NCBI RefSeq assembly: GCF_007713735.2
Contig: NZ_VMNW02000011.1
Coordinates: forward strand, 1 to 64,000
Length of the DNA stretch: 64,000 nucleotides
Direction of reading: 5' to 3'
Origin: Amycolatopsis acidicola
Lineage (GTDB): Bacteria; Actinomycetota; Actinomycetes; Mycobacteriales; Pseudonocardiaceae
A model generated the notes under the pieces. That model was not told the DNA's origin. It did not search any database and saw only the letters and a program-made list of their open reading frames with translations. Position 1 is the stretch's first letter, and every line of letters begins with the position of its first letter. This document shows, in pieces, positions 16,227-25,497 of this stretch. The position numbers and the translations under genes are program-made.

Positions 16227-17666
16227 CTACTGCTCGAGCGAGCGCAGCCGCCGGATCGCCTCCGGGATCGCGCCCTGCACGCCCGAAGCGGAAACCGGGA
16301 CCCCGCGCGCGCCCAGATCCGCGGCCAGTGAATGCACGTACGCCGCGGCTCCGGCGGCGAGCCACGGCTCCATCCCGCTCGCGAGCAACGCGCCGACCAG
16401 ACCGGAAAGCACGTCGCCGGAACCGGCCGTCGCCAGCCAGGAACCGCGGGCCACGTTCGCCAGCACCCGCCCGTCCGGCGCGGCGACCAGCGTCGTGTTT
16501 CCCTTCAGCAGCACCACGGCGTCGTACTTTCGCGCGGCCTCGCGCACCGCGCTCACCCTGTCCTCGCCCGGCGCGGCGCCCATGAGGCGCTCGAACTCAC
16601 CCGCGTGCGGCGTGAGCACCAGCGGCGTGCCCGGGTCACGCGCGTCGAGCACGTCCGGATAGCGCGCCATCAACGTGGTGGCGTCGGCGTCCGCGCAGAC
16701 CGGCACGCCCTCGGCGAGCACGTGCCGCAGCACGCTCCGGCCTTCCTGGCCGGTGCCGATCCCTGGCCCGACGACCCACGCCTGCACACGCCCGGCGTCG
16801 GTGACCGAACCCGTCGCCACCACCTCGGGCCACCGCGAACGCACCACGTCCGCGGCCGGGCCCGCGTACCGGACCATCCCGGAAGTCGCCAGCACCGCCG
16901 ACCCCGTCGCCAGCACCGCGGCGCCGGGGTAGGTGGCGGAACCGGCCGCGATCCCGGCGACACCCTGGCTGTACTTGTCGTCGTCCGGACCCGGCACCGG
17001 CCAGGCCACCCCGACGTCGACCGCGTCGAGCTGCCGCAGGTCCGGCTCGCCCAGCTCCGGCCCGAGGCCGATGTCGACCAGCACCACTTCGCCGCAGCGT
17101 TCCGGGTTCAGCACGTGCACCGGCTTGCGCGCGCCGAAGGTCACCGTGCGCGTGGCCGTGATCGCGGCACCGGGCACGGTGCCGTTGTCGGGGTCCACAC
17201 CGCTCGGCAGATCCACCGCCAGCACGGGGGCGCTGAGGTACGGCAGCAGCTCGGCGGCGTTGTCGCGCAAGGGCCCGTGCGCGGACAGGCCGACGATGCC
17301 GTCGATCACCAGGTCCGCGTTTTCGAGCGCCCGCTGAGGATCCGCGGCCACACGCCCGCCCGCACGGCGAAGCGCGGCAAGGCCTTCGGCGTGCGCGCGC
17401 TCGGGATTCAGCAGCACGGCCGTGACTCCGACGCCACGCTTGCGCAGGAAACTCCCCGCCCACAACGCGTCTCCGCCGTTGTTGCCCGCGCCCACGAGCA
17501 GGACGACGCGGCCCGCCGCGACCCGGCCCGTGTGCTGCGCCAGCAGATCGGCCGCCTGCACGGCCAGCCCGAACGACGCGCGCTGCATGAGCGCGCCCTC
17601 CGGCGTGGCCGCGAGAAGCCGTTCCTCGGCGGTACGGATGTGCACTGTGGTCCAGATGCCCTGCAT
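16227..17666 (-). CDS. nnr: Bifunctional NAD(P)H-hydrate epimerase / ADP-dependent dehydratase
   Basis: 479 residues. The N-terminal half is a YjeF_N epimerase domain with LLVGAGNNGGDALWAG and AVDLPSGVDPDNG. The C-terminal half (from about residue 230) is the ribokinase-like dehydratase with DADATTLMARYP, LTPHAGEFERLMG, LLKGNTTLV and the catalytic ATAGSGDVLSGLVGALL. It repairs hydrated NAD(P)H in the cytosol. It follows glmS by nine bases and likely shares its transcript. In M. tuberculosis nnr also lies near glmS. Confidence 0.93.
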   Translation of the reverse strand: MQGIWTTVHIRTAEERLLAATPEGALMQRASFGLAVQAADLLAQHTGRVAAGRVVLLVGAGNNGGDALWAGSFLRKRGVGVTAVLLNPERAHAEGLAALRRAGGRVAADPQRALENADLVIDGIVGLSAHGPLRDNAAELLPYLSAPVLAVDLPSGVDPDNGTVPGAAITATRTVTFGARKPVHVLNPERCGEVVLVDIGLGPELGEPDLRQLDAVDVGVAWPVPGPDDDKYSQGVAGIAAGSATYPGAAVLATGSAVLATSGMVRYAGPAADVVRSRWPEVVATGSVTDAGRVQAWVVGPGIGTGQEGRSVLRHVLAEGVPVCADADATTLMARYPDVLDARDPGTPLVLTPHAGEFERLMGAAPGEDRVSAVREAARKYDAVVLLKGNTTLVAAPDGRVLANVARGSWLATAGSGDVLSGLVGALLASGMEPWLAAGAAAYVHSLAADLGARGVPVSASGVQGAIPEAIRRLRSLEQ

Positions 17667-17675
17667 GGCGCCTGC

Positions 17676-19538
17676 TTACTCCACGGTCACGGACTTCGCC
17701 AGGTTCCGCGGCTTGTCCACGTCATAACCACGCGTGCGGGCGATCTCCGCGGCCAGCACCTGCAGCGGCACGCTCGACACCAGCGGCTGCAAAAGCGTTG
17801 GCACTGCGGGAACTTCGACCAGTTCGTCGGCGAAGGGGCGCACCGTGTCGTCGCCCTCCTCGGCGATCACGATCGTGCGGGCGCCGCGCGCCTGGATCTC
17901 GCTGATGTTCGACACCAGCTTCGCGTGCAGCACCGCGCGCCCCTTCGGCGAAGGCATCACGACGACCACCGGCAGCCCGCTCTCGATCAGCGCGATCGGG
18001 CCGTGCTTCAGCTCGCCGGCCGCGAAGCCCTCGGCGTGCATGTACGCCAGCTCCTTGAGCTTGAGCGCACCCTCCAGCGCCACCGGGAAACCGACGTGCC
18101 TGCCGAGGAACAGCACCGCCTTCGAGTCGGCGACGTCCCGCGCCAGTGTCCGCATGTGCTCCACAGTGGACAGTACTTTTTGGACGGCGGCGGGCGTCGC
18201 CTCCAGCTCCGCGAACTCGCGGGCCACCTCGTCTGGGTACTTAGTGCCGCGGGCCTGCGCGAGCGCGAGGCCCACCAGGAAGTTCGCCGCGATCTGGGCC
18301 AGGAACGTCTTCGTCGCGGCGACGCCGACCTCCGGCCCGGCGTGCGTGTACAGCACCGCGTCGGACTCTCGCGGGATCTGCGCGCCGTTGGTGTTGCAGA
18401 TGGCCAGCACGCGGGCCTTCTGCTCGCGCGCGTGCCGCACCGCCTCCAGCGTGTCCGCCGTCTCGCCGGACTGCGAGATGGCGACGACGAGGGTGTCGCG
18501 GTCCAGCACCGGGTCCCGGTACCGGAACTCGCTGGCCAGCTCGACCTCGACGGGCAGCCGGGTCCAGTGCTCGATGGCGTACTTGGCGATCAGCCCGGAG
18601 TGATAGGCGGTGCCGCAGGCGACGACGAAGACCTTGTCCACGTCGCGCAGGTCCTGATCGGCCATCCGCTGCTCGTCGAGGACGATCCGGCCGCCGTCGA
18701 AATGCCCGCGCAGCGTGTTCGCCAGCGCCTCCGGCTGCTCCTCGATCTCCTTGAGCATGAAGTAGTCGTGGCCGCCCTTTTCCGCGGCCGAGAGGTCCCA
18801 GGCCACGGTGAACGGCTTCGCCTGCGCCGGCTCGCCGTCGAAGTCGGTGACGTCGTACCCGTCGCGGGTGATCACCACCAGCTGGTCCTGGCCCAGCTCC
18901 ACGGCTTCGCGGGTGTGCTCGATGAACGCGGCGACGTCGGACGCGACGAACGTCTCACCCTCGCCGACCCCGACCACCAGCGGCGAGGACCGGCGCGCGG
19001 CGACGACCAGATCCGGCTGGTCGGCGTGCGTCACCACGAGCGTGAAGGCGCCGTCGAGGCGACGGCAGACCGCGCCGACGCTGGCCGGCAGGTCACCTGC
19101 GGTCGGGCCCTCGGTGTACGCCTTGGCGACGAGGTGCGCCGCCGTCTCCGTGTCGGTGTCGCTCTCGAGCTCGACGCCCTCGGCCTCCAGCTCGGCGCGC
19201 AGCGCGGCGAAGTTCTCGATGATCCCGTTGTGCACCACGGCGACACGCCGCGTGGTGTCCCGGTGCGGGTGCGAGTTCCGGTCGACCGGCGCGCCGTGCG
19301 TCGCCCAGCGGGTGTGCCCCATGCCCGCGGTGCCGCTGAACCGCTCGCGTCCCGTGGCGTCGAGCTGGTGTTCCAGGTTCGCCAGCCGGCCCGCTTTCCG
19401 CTCGACGGTCAGCTCACCGGCCCCGTCCAGCACCGCGACACCCGCCGAGTCGTACCCGCGGTACTCCATTCGCCGGAGTCCGCCGAGCACGACGTCCAGC
19501 GCACGCCGATGGCCGACATATCCCACAATTCCGCACAC
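17676..19538 (-). CDS. glmS: Glutamine-fructose-6-phosphate aminotransferase (isomerizing)
   Basis: 620 residues. Processed after Met1, it exposes the catalytic Cys of MCGIVGYVG. The glutaminase domain has GMGHTRWATHG and VVHNGIIENF. Two SIS domains follow, with ACGTAYHSG, AISQSGETADT and LGRHVGFPVALEGALKLKEL, and the C-terminus ends KSVTVE. It makes glucosamine 6-phosphate for peptidoglycan. No glmS ribozyme-like leader was seen; only 91 bases separate it from the divergent hydrolase. glmM of the same pathway lies 4.4 kb away. Confidence 0.97.
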   Translation of the reverse strand: MCGIVGYVGHRRALDVVLGGLRRMEYRGYDSAGVAVLDGAGELTVERKAGRLANLEHQLDATGRERFSGTAGMGHTRWATHGAPVDRNSHPHRDTTRRVAVVHNGIIENFAALRAELEAEGVELESDTDTETAAHLVAKAYTEGPTAGDLPASVGAVCRRLDGAFTLVVTHADQPDLVVAARRSSPLVVGVGEGETFVASDVAAFIEHTREAVELGQDQLVVITRDGYDVTDFDGEPAQAKPFTVAWDLSAAEKGGHDYFMLKEIEEQPEALANTLRGHFDGGRIVLDEQRMADQDLRDVDKVFVVACGTAYHSGLIAKYAIEHWTRLPVEVELASEFRYRDPVLDRDTLVVAISQSGETADTLEAVRHAREQKARVLAICNTNGAQIPRESDAVLYTHAGPEVGVAATKTFLAQIAANFLVGLALAQARGTKYPDEVAREFAELEATPAAVQKVLSTVEHMRTLARDVADSKAVLFLGRHVGFPVALEGALKLKELAYMHAEGFAAGELKHGPIALIESGLPVVVVMPSPKGRAVLHAKLVSNISEIQARGARTIVIAEEGDDTVRPFADELVEVPAVPTLLQPLVSSVPLQVLAAEIARTRGYDVDKPRNLAKSVTVE

Positions 19539-19617
19539 GGCAGCGAGACTACTGCGGCGGATCCGGCCTTCCCGCGCCCGGGGAAGATCGCGGCGGGTGA
19601 CCTGCGGCGGGGTCGGC

Positions 19618-19623
19618 TAGGCT
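19618..19623 (+). promoter_or_regulatory. Candidate -10 for a leaderless hydrolase mRNA
   Basis: TAGGCT ends six bases before the ATG at 19630. There is no good Shine-Dalgarno sequence. This spacing is what actinobacterial leaderless transcripts show. The -35 is unclear. Confidence 0.4.
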
Positions 19624-19629
19624 GCGCGC

Positions 19630-20439
19630 ATGGCCAGCAAGCCCAAGGAACTGCTTGACGAGCTGTCCCACCGGGGCAGCCACGAAGTGCTGCGCGGGAA
19701 CCTCGCGCTCGCCGGGCTGCCCGGGGTGGTCTTCACCCCGCGCTCCGGGCTGGGCCTGCCCGCGATCGCTTTCGGGCACGGCTGGCTGCAGCCGCCCGGG
19801 CGCTACCACGGCCTGCTGAGCCACCTCGCGAGCTGGGGCATCGTCGCGGCCGCGCCGGCCACGCAGCGCGGCCCGCTGCCGTCGCACAGGCTGTTCGCCG
19901 CGGACCTGCGCGGCACGCTGGACATCATCTCCGGCGTCCGGCTCGGCCCCGGCAACATCAGCATCGACCCGGCGAAGCTCGGGCTGGCCGGGCATTCCGT
20001 GGGCGGCGGCGCGGCCGTGCTGGCCGCCGCGGACGCCGAGAACATCAAGGGCGTGGCCACTTTCGCCGCGGCGCAGACGTTGCCGCCCGCCACCGAGGCA
20101 GCGCAGCGGGTGAAGGCGCCGGGCCTGCACCTGGCCGCGGAGGGTGACCTGGTCGCCCCCGCCGTCGGCAACGCGGAGGCGATCGCCAAGGCGTGGGCCG
20201 GCCCGGTCCAGCTGCGCCTCCTCGACAAGTCTTCGCACCTGGCGGTGACCGAGGGCAGCCACTGGAGCCAGCGGCTCCTGCAGGGCAAGCCCCAGCACGC
20301 CACGCAACGACTGGTGAAGGCGCTGTTCACGGCGTTCTTCCTGACGCACCTGACGGGCACCGGGAAGTACCGGCCGCTGCTCGAAGCGGACGTCAAGCGC
20401 GCGGCGATCGAGTTCGACCCGAGCCTCGCCGCGGCCTGA
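19630..20439 (+). CDS. Alpha/beta hydrolase (dienelactone hydrolase/chlorophyllase-like)
   Basis: 269 residues. It has FGHGWLQPPGRYHGLLSHLASWG at the oxyanion/lid region, with the nucleophile elbow AGHSVGGGAA. Later come LAAEGDLVAPA (acid) and SSHLAVTEGSHWS (likely catalytic His). No signal peptide is visible, so it should be cytosolic. It is divergent from glmS, the position held by a hydrolase-like gene in M. tuberculosis as well. The substrate is unknown. It probably starts as a leaderless mRNA. Confidence 0.8.
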   Translation: MASKPKELLDELSHRGSHEVLRGNLALAGLPGVVFTPRSGLGLPAIAFGHGWLQPPGRYHGLLSHLASWGIVAAAPATQRGPLPSHRLFAADLRGTLDIISGVRLGPGNISIDPAKLGLAGHSVGGGAAVLAAADAENIKGVATFAAAQTLPPATEAAQRVKAPGLHLAAEGDLVAPAVGNAEAIAKAWAGPVQLRLLDKSSHLAVTEGSHWSQRLLQGKPQHATQRLVKALFTAFFLTHLTGTGKYRPLLEADVKRAAIEFDPSLAAA

Positions 20440-20442
20440 CGC

Positions 20443-20865
20443 TCAGTCCAGCCAGCTGTTGTTCGAGAAGTCGTCCTCGTCGAACTCCTCGCGACGGGCG
20501 TGCCTGCTGCGGCCGGGGGCCGGTACGCGATCCGTCGTCTCCGGGACAGGCGCCGGGGGCGGCGCAGGCGCGGGCGGAGGAGCCGGCTCGTCGCCGTCGC
20601 CGAACTTGAAAGTGGTGTCCTGCGGGGTGTTCCGCTTCAGCCACTCGTTCCGGGCCGCCGGATCCTCCTTCGCCGCGGCCTTGGCCTGACTGCGCTCGTC
20701 CAGCTGCTTGCACAGCTGCTCGTTCCCGTCGCGCAGCTGCTTCGACTGGTCGGCGATCTCCCGCTGCTTCGCCTCGACGGTCTCCTTGATGGCCGCCGCC
20801 TTCGCGCGGCTGCCGGCCAGGATTTCGGCGAACTTCTGTTCCACCGCCGGATCGACGCTGGTCAT
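20443..20865 (-). CDS. Hypothetical charged coiled-coil protein of the ESX-associated operon
   Basis: 140 residues, not recognised. The first half is charged and helical (EQKFAEILAGSRAKAAAIKET onward, rich in K, E and Q) and looks like a coiled coil. The second half is Pro/Ala-rich and ends in the acidic tail EEFDEDDFSNNSWLD. The ATG shares one base with the stop of the 880-residue gene, so the two are translationally coupled. A GTG one codon earlier is also possible. A chaperone or adaptor for the upstream protein is a guess. Confidence 0.65.
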   Translation of the reverse strand: MTSVDPAVEQKFAEILAGSRAKAAAIKETVEAKQREIADQSKQLRDGNEQLCKQLDERSQAKAAAKEDPAARNEWLKRNTPQDTTFKFGDGDEPAPPPAPAPPPAPVPETTDRVPAPGRSRHARREEFDEDDFSNNSWLD

Positions 20866-23507
20866 CACCGCTGCCCTTCGTACCGGACGGACCGGTCGCC
20901 CTCGTCGTCGAGCGAACCGCTGATCCGGCCGCCCGAACCACTGGTGTTGAAGATGCCACCGTCCACGCGGTACACGTTGGAGCGGCGTTCCTGATCTTCA
21001 CCGCCGCCACCGGCGGCACCGCCGCCCATGCCACCCATCATCCCGAGGCTGCCCATCCCGCCGCCCTGGGATTGTTGCTGCACGGCCGTTCCCGGGTCGG
21101 CGAGCTCCCCGCCGGGCACCGCTCCGAGGCCACCGCCGGACTGCTGCATCGCCGAACCGGTGTGCCCGCCCGTGTCTAGCCCGCCCGCATCGCCCAGCGA
21201 ACCGCTGACCGAACCGGCCGGCGCCGCGACCGCCTCCGCCTCGCCCCCGACGACCCCGAGCCCATCGGACGCCGACGCCGGAGCCGTGGACTGGAAATCC
21301 GAACTGGCGCCACCGTCCGCGGCGGCCGTGTCAGTGCTACCGGCCGCAGTGTCCACGTTGCCGGAATCCGTTGCGGCGGCCGGGGAATCGCCGCCACCGT
21401 CCACAGCGGACTGATCCACCTGCACCCCGCCCGCTGCGGTCGCCGTGTTGGCCTCTCCCGTCGGCGTGTTGGCCGCCCCCGCGTCCGTGTTGGCCCCTCC
21501 GGTCGGCGTGTTGGCCGCTGGGGTGTCCGCGTTGGCCGCTGGGGTGTCCGTGCCGTTTTCCTTGTCCTCGCCCAGGGTGTACGTGGTGGGCTGCCCGGAA
21601 CCGTCGTCCACCGTCACGACCGTGGGGCCGTCCGCGCCTTCGGGACGCTCCGCGGTGATCTTGAGGTTGCCGTCCTCGATGTGGATCTTGCCATCGGCGC
21701 CGGGCGTGTACGTCTTGTCACCGGCCGCCTGCCCCTGCGCGCCGGCCGCATCGGCGCCCTGGGCGCCGTCCGCGCCGGCGTTCTGCGCCGCGTCAGCCCC
21801 GGTCCCCGGCTGGGCCTGGTCGCCGTCACCCCAGTCGAGCTGGTAGTCCTTCGGCTGGCCCGAACCGTCGTCGACCTCGATGCCCATCTTGCCGTCCTGG
21901 TCCGGCTCGGACATTTCGATCTTGTTGTCGCCCTTCTGGACCGAGACGGTCTCGGGCTGGCCCGCGTCCTTGATCGCTTCGCCGGTCTTGGGGTCGATCG
22001 GGTACGGCTGGCCGGTGTCCGGGTCGATCTCCAGCGGCTTCCCGGTGATCGGGTTGGTCCCCTCCGCCGCCTCCTTCTTCGCGGCCTCGGCCACCTGTGC
22101 CGGGTCGCTCGGCGTGGTCGACTCCGGCGCGGTGCTGCCCGACCCGGCGCCCGCGCCGGCCCCACTGCCCGACCCGGACCCGCTGCCCGACCCGGACCCC
22201 GAACCACTGCCCGACCCGTTGCCGGAGCCGTTGCCGCTGCCGTTCCCGGTGCCCTGCTGTCCTTGGCCGACCCCGGCGAACGGGTCCTGCTCCATGCCCT
22301 TGCCAAGGCCCTGCAGCATCGCGTCATAGGACTGCTGCACACCCTGCTTGGCGGTTTCCGCCTGCTGGTGCACGGAGTTCGCCTTGGTCGAGTAGTCCTG
22401 GGTGAACTGCTGCAGCTTGGTCTGGGTGTCGCTGAGCGCCTGCTTGTACTTCTGGGTCTCCTCCTGGATGTTGTCCTCGGTGATCTTGTCCGCGAACGAC
22501 ATCCCGATCACGCCGGCGATCGCCCCGATCGGCCCGCCGTAGAAGAACCCGATCACCCCGCCGACGATCTTGTCCAGCGTGCTGCGGTTGTTGAGCTCCT
22601 GCATCTTCTGTTCGAGCTCGGAGATCACGCCGGGCAACTGGTCCTTGGCGGCCAGCAGGTTGTCGACGTCCCCCGGCGTCAGCTGGGCCATTTTCCCGCC
22701 GACACCCAGGTTGTGCACCTGCTTCGCGAAGTCGACGACCTGCTGCTGGATGGTGTTGCTGCCCTGCGTGATCGTGCCGGGCGCGTTGCCCAGCGCCTGC
22801 GACAGCGTGGCGGCGCCCGCGTCGATCTTCGCCTTGCGCTGCGCCGCCGAAGTGGCGCCGGACCCCTTCCAATCGGCCATGTTGCTGGACCAGGCGGTGG
22901 CCAGGTGCTGGGTGGAGTCGGTGACGGCCTTGCCCGCGTCGGTGAGTGCCTGCGCGTCCGTCTTGAAAGCCGTGAAGTCGATACCGCGGAATTCCGCCGT
23001 GGCGGCGCGCAGGCTCTGCGGGTCGAGCGCCGCGCCCGGCGCGTCCGAGGTGCCCGACGTGGCCTGGCCGCCCGCCTTGGTGAACCGGGGGTAGAAGTCG
23101 TCGAAGATCTTCAGCCCGACGTCGCCCTGATCGATGATCTCGTCGGAGTTGGAGAAGTTGCCCTCGTCGAGCCGCTTCTGGCTGTCGTCGAGCTCCTTCT
23201 TCGCCTTCCCCTGGCGCTGCTGCTCCTTCGCGACCGGCAGCGAGACCATCGCGTTGGAGATGTTCTCCATCGGGTTCTGGCCGCCGGACTTGATGTCGTC
23301 CGCGTTCGCGTGCAGCTGCCCGGCGTACTTGTCGATCTCCGAATCGCTGATCGCGCCCATGTCGGACAGCGCGTACAGCAGGTTCTGCTTGTTGTCGTCC
23401 GAGACGTACGGGTCGTCGAGCATCGCCCGCATCTGCTTGACGTCGTCCGCGCTGAACTGCTTGTCGCCTTGTTCCTTGGCGATTTCCTTCATCCAGTTGG
23501 CGCTCAT
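20865..23507 (-). CDS. Large ESX-associated protein with glycine-zipper, Gly/Ser linker and duplicated beta-module
   Basis: 880 residues, no named family. Residues about 160-400 are helical and WXG100-like (VDFAKQVHNLGVGGKM, many Gln/Ala heptads). A Gly-rich hydrophobic segment at about 312-337 (VGGVIGFFYGGPIGAIAG) could insert in membranes. A Gly/Ser/Asn-Gly repeat tract follows at about 415-460. Two related modules come next (about 515-565 and 595-655), each ending VDDGSGQPxxYxL followed by an acidic G-D or G-E. Then there is an Ala/Thr/Asp-rich low-complexity region and a Gly/Met-rich tail. It lies four bases after an EspC-like gene. It matches in place the Ala/Pro-rich Rv3439c of M. tuberculosis (recalled). 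It is likely a type VII-secreted or surface protein; no toxin domain was recognised. Confidence 0.75.
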   Translation of the reverse strand: MSANWMKEIAKEQGDKQFSADDVKQMRAMLDDPYVSDDNKQNLLYALSDMGAISDSEIDKYAGQLHANADDIKSGGQNPMENISNAMVSLPVAKEQQRQGKAKKELDDSQKRLDEGNFSNSDEIIDQGDVGLKIFDDFYPRFTKAGGQATSGTSDAPGAALDPQSLRAATAEFRGIDFTAFKTDAQALTDAGKAVTDSTQHLATAWSSNMADWKGSGATSAAQRKAKIDAGAATLSQALGNAPGTITQGSNTIQQQVVDFAKQVHNLGVGGKMAQLTPGDVDNLLAAKDQLPGVISELEQKMQELNNRSTLDKIVGGVIGFFYGGPIGAIAGVIGMSFADKITEDNIQEETQKYKQALSDTQTKLQQFTQDYSTKANSVHQQAETAKQGVQQSYDAMLQGLGKGMEQDPFAGVGQGQQGTGNGSGNGSGNGSGSGSGSGSGSGSGSGSGAGAGAGSGSTAPESTTPSDPAQVAEAAKKEAAEGTNPITGKPLEIDPDTGQPYPIDPKTGEAIKDAGQPETVSVQKGDNKIEMSEPDQDGKMGIEVDDGSGQPKDYQLDWGDGDQAQPGTGADAAQNAGADGAQGADAAGAQGQAAGDKTYTPGADGKIHIEDGNLKITAERPEGADGPTVVTVDDGSGQPTTYTLGEDKENGTDTPAANADTPAANTPTGGANTDAGAANTPTGEANTATAAGGVQVDQSAVDGGGDSPAAATDSGNVDTAAGSTDTAAADGGASSDFQSTAPASASDGLGVVGGEAEAVAAPAGSVSGSLGDAGGLDTGGHTGSAMQQSGGGLGAVPGGELADPGTAVQQQSQGGGMGSLGMMGGMGGGAAGGGGEDQERRSNVYRVDGGIFNTSGSGGRISGSLDDEGDRSVRYEGQR

Positions 23508-23510
23508 GCG

Positions 23511-23816
23511 TCAGTCCTGTCCCGGGATGGACTTCTGCTGAGACTGCTCGTTCGCCGAGTAGCTCTGCGAAGCCGAACCGAGCGAACCGCCGAAGTCGGT
23601 GACCGTGCTGCCGTACTTGGCCACGCCGTCCTTGAACTTGCCGAACGCTTCCCCGTACTTGCCCGCGACGTCGGACCAGGCCTTGCCGACCTGTCCGGTG
23701 GAGACAGTGGGCGTGAGCTTGCCCGCCGCCTGGCCGAGCGCGTCGCCCTCCTGCGAGTAGGACTTCGCGCCCGCGCTCAGCTGGCCGGTGTCCGCCTGAT
23801 AGCCCCCACCTGACAT
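23511..23816 (-). CDS. EspC/WXG100-like type VII secretion-associated protein
   Basis: 101 residues of helical, Gly/Ala/Ser-rich sequence. GKAWSDVAGKYGEAFGKFKDG holds a W-S-D in place of the W-x-G turn. The length and helix-turn-helix look fit the EspC/WXG100 superfamily, as does its position before a large secreted-type protein. It starts the operon, 40 bases from a strong ECF-type -10. The position matches M. tuberculosis Rv3440c (recalled). It is likely exported with the 880-residue partner. Confidence 0.7.
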   Translation of the reverse strand: MSGGGYQADTGQLSAGAKSYSQEGDALGQAAGKLTPTVSTGQVGKAWSDVAGKYGEAFGKFKDGVAKYGSTVTDFGGSLGSASQSYSANEQSQQKSIPGQD

Positions 23817-23854
23817 GGGTGTCTCCCCCTACCGGTCTCGGTGCACTCTGCGAA

Positions 23855-23886
23855 ACCTACGACGTGCCCGGTCGCGGACCGGTGCC
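23855..23886 (-). promoter_or_regulatory. ECF-sigma-type promoter of the EspC-like operon
   Basis: Read on the minus strand, GGCACCGGTC (23886-23877) and CGTCGTAGGT (23864-23855) are separated by 12 bases. The promoter before the esxU-like gene has GGAACCGGTC and the identical CGTCGTAGGT with 13 bases. The pattern (GGAACC, 16-17 bases, CGTC) resembles what I recall for mycobacterial SigM promoters. Confidence 0.6.
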
Positions 23887-23936
23887 GTCGCATATGCACA
23901 GAATGTACCGACCGGGCAGGCCGGGCACAGCCGAAA

Positions 23937-25271
23937 TCAGGAGACTGCGGAGACGACCCCGGCCAGCCTGTCGGCGGCGGCCTGCGCCACTTCCTGCGAC
24001 GGGGCCTCGACCATCACCCGCACGAGCTGCTCGGTGCCGGACTGCCGCAGCAGTACGCGGCCCTCCTCGCCCAGCTCGGCTTCGACGGAACGCACCGCGT
24101 CCCGCACCGTCTCGGACGCCACGACCGCGGCCTTGTCCGCCACCCGCACGTTGATCAGCACCTGCGGCAGCCGGCGCATCACCCCGGCCAGCTCGGCCAG
24201 CGAGCGGCCCGTGCTCGCCACGCGGCTCATCACGCGCAGCGCCGTCAACAACCCGTCGCCCGTCGTGGCCAGCGCCGGGAACACCACATGCCCCGACTGC
24301 TCGCCGCCGAGCGCGTAGCCGCCTGCCCGCAGCTCCTCCAGCACGTACCTGTCACCGACCGCCGTGGTGCGCAGGTTCACCTCGTGGTCGCGCATCGCCA
24401 GGTGCAGGCCCAGGTTGCTCATCACGGTGGCGACCAGCGTGTTGTGGGTGAGCTCACCGGTCTCCGCGAGCTGCAGCGCCAGGATCGCCATGATCTGGTC
24501 GCCGTCCACGAACTCACCGGAAGCGTCCACCGCCAGGCAGCGGTCGGCGTCACCGTCGTGCGCGATCCCGAGGTCGGCCCCGTGCTCGCGGACCGCGGCC
24601 TGGAGCTGCTCCATGTGCGTGGAACCGCAGTTCTCGTTGATGTTGATGCCGTCCGGCTCCGCGTGGATCGCGATCACCTCGGCTCCGGCCTTCCGGTACA
24701 CGCCGGGCGCCACGAAGGAGGCCGCGCCGTTCGCGCAGTCGACGACCACGCGCAGCCCGGCGAGCGGATGCGGGGTCGAGTCGAGCAGGTGCTGGGCGTA
24801 GCGGTCGGCGGCATCCTCCACATCGGACACCCGGCCGATCTCGGCGCCGGTGGGCCGGGTGCCCGCCGACTCCAGGCCCGCCTCGATCTCGTCCTCGATG
24901 CCGTCGGGGAGCTTGTGCCCGCCCGCGGCGAAGAGCTTGATCCCGTTGTCGGGCATCGGGTTGTGCGAGGCGGAGATCATCACGCCGAGATCGGCTTCGA
25001 GCGCGCCGACCAGGTGCGCGACGGCGGGGGTGGGCTGCACCCCGACGCGCAGCACGTCGGCTCCGGCGGACGCGAGGCCCGCGACGACCGCGGCCTCCAG
25101 CATCTCGCCGCTCGCGCGCGGGTCACGGCCGACGACGGCGACCGGCCGGTGGGAGCGATCGTGGGCGGCGAGTACCCGTGCCGCGCTGGCCGCGACGGCG
25201 AGCGCGAGCTCCGGTGTCAGGTCCCCGTTGGCGAGGCCACGGACCCCGTCGGTGCCGAACAGGCGAGCCAT
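23937..25271 (-). CDS. glmM: Phosphoglucosamine mutase
   Basis: 444 residues from the ATG at 25271, with GAGGAGAGGAAC upstream. It starts [15 protein letters not shown] and has the phosphoserine loop [12 protein letters not shown]. The metal-binding loop is [12 protein letters not shown] and the sugar-binding loop is [10 protein letters not shown]. The phosphate-binding [12 protein letters not shown] motif lies near the end. It converts glucosamine 6-phosphate to the 1-phosphate for UDP-GlcNAc synthesis. Upstream lies the rplM-rpsI unit with its strong terminator. Confidence 0.97.
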   Translation of the reverse strand: MARLFGTDGVRGLANGDLTPELALAVAASAARVLAAHDRSHRPVAVVGRDPRASGEMLEAAVVAGLASAGADVLRVGVQPTPAVAHLVGALEADLGVMISASHNPMPDNGIKLFAAGGHKLPDGIEDEIEAGLESAGTRPTGAEIGRVSDVEDAADRYAQHLLDSTPHPLAGLRVVVDCANGAASFVAPGVYRKAGAEVIAIHAEPDGININENCGSTHMEQLQAAVREHGADLGIAHDGDADRCLAVDASGEFVDGDQIMAILALQLAETGELTHNTLVATVMSNLGLHLAMRDHEVNLRTTAVGDRYVLEELRAGGYALGGEQSGHVVFPALATTGDGLLTALRVMSRVASTGRSLAELAGVMRRLPQVLINVRVADKAAVVASETVRDAVRSVEAELGEEGRVLLRQSGTEQLVRVMVEAPSQEVAQAAADRLAGVVSAVS

Positions 25272-25445
25272 CTGTTCCTCTCCTCGAACCACTCTGGGCG
25301 CGGCCAACTTAGCCCCTCCACACCCGACCGTAACCCGTGCCCCGGCCCGGTCCCCGGGTGTGCCTTCTGCCTGCAGAACGCAGCCGGACCGCCGCGCGTT
25401 ACCGAAGCGGCCGAAAGCAGGCGTAACGAGCACCGGATGTGAAAA

Positions 25446-25485
25446 ACACGAAGGCGCCCATCCAGGCGGATGGGCGCCTTCGTGT
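25446..25485 (-). terminator. Rho-independent terminator of rplM-rpsI
   Basis: Arms 25446-25463 and 25468-25485 form a perfect 18-bp stem with a four-base loop. On the minus strand it is followed by TTTTTC. This is the strongest terminator in the window and separates rpsI from glmM. Confidence 0.92.
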
Positions 25486-25497
25486 CTGGGCCGCTGA

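Noticed and set aside
17676..19629. glmS ribozyme or riboswitch
   Set aside because: The spacer upstream of glmS is only 91 bases and shows no such structure; this ribozyme is mainly a Firmicutes element.
16332..19658. Very long open frame on the plus strand opposite nnr and glmS
   Set aside because: It is an antisense shadow caused by high GC; the minus strand carries complete, recognisable enzymes.
22140..22260. Short repeats resembling a CRISPR or repeat array
   Set aside because: They are in-frame codons for a Gly/Ser/Asn linker in the 880-residue protein, without spacers.
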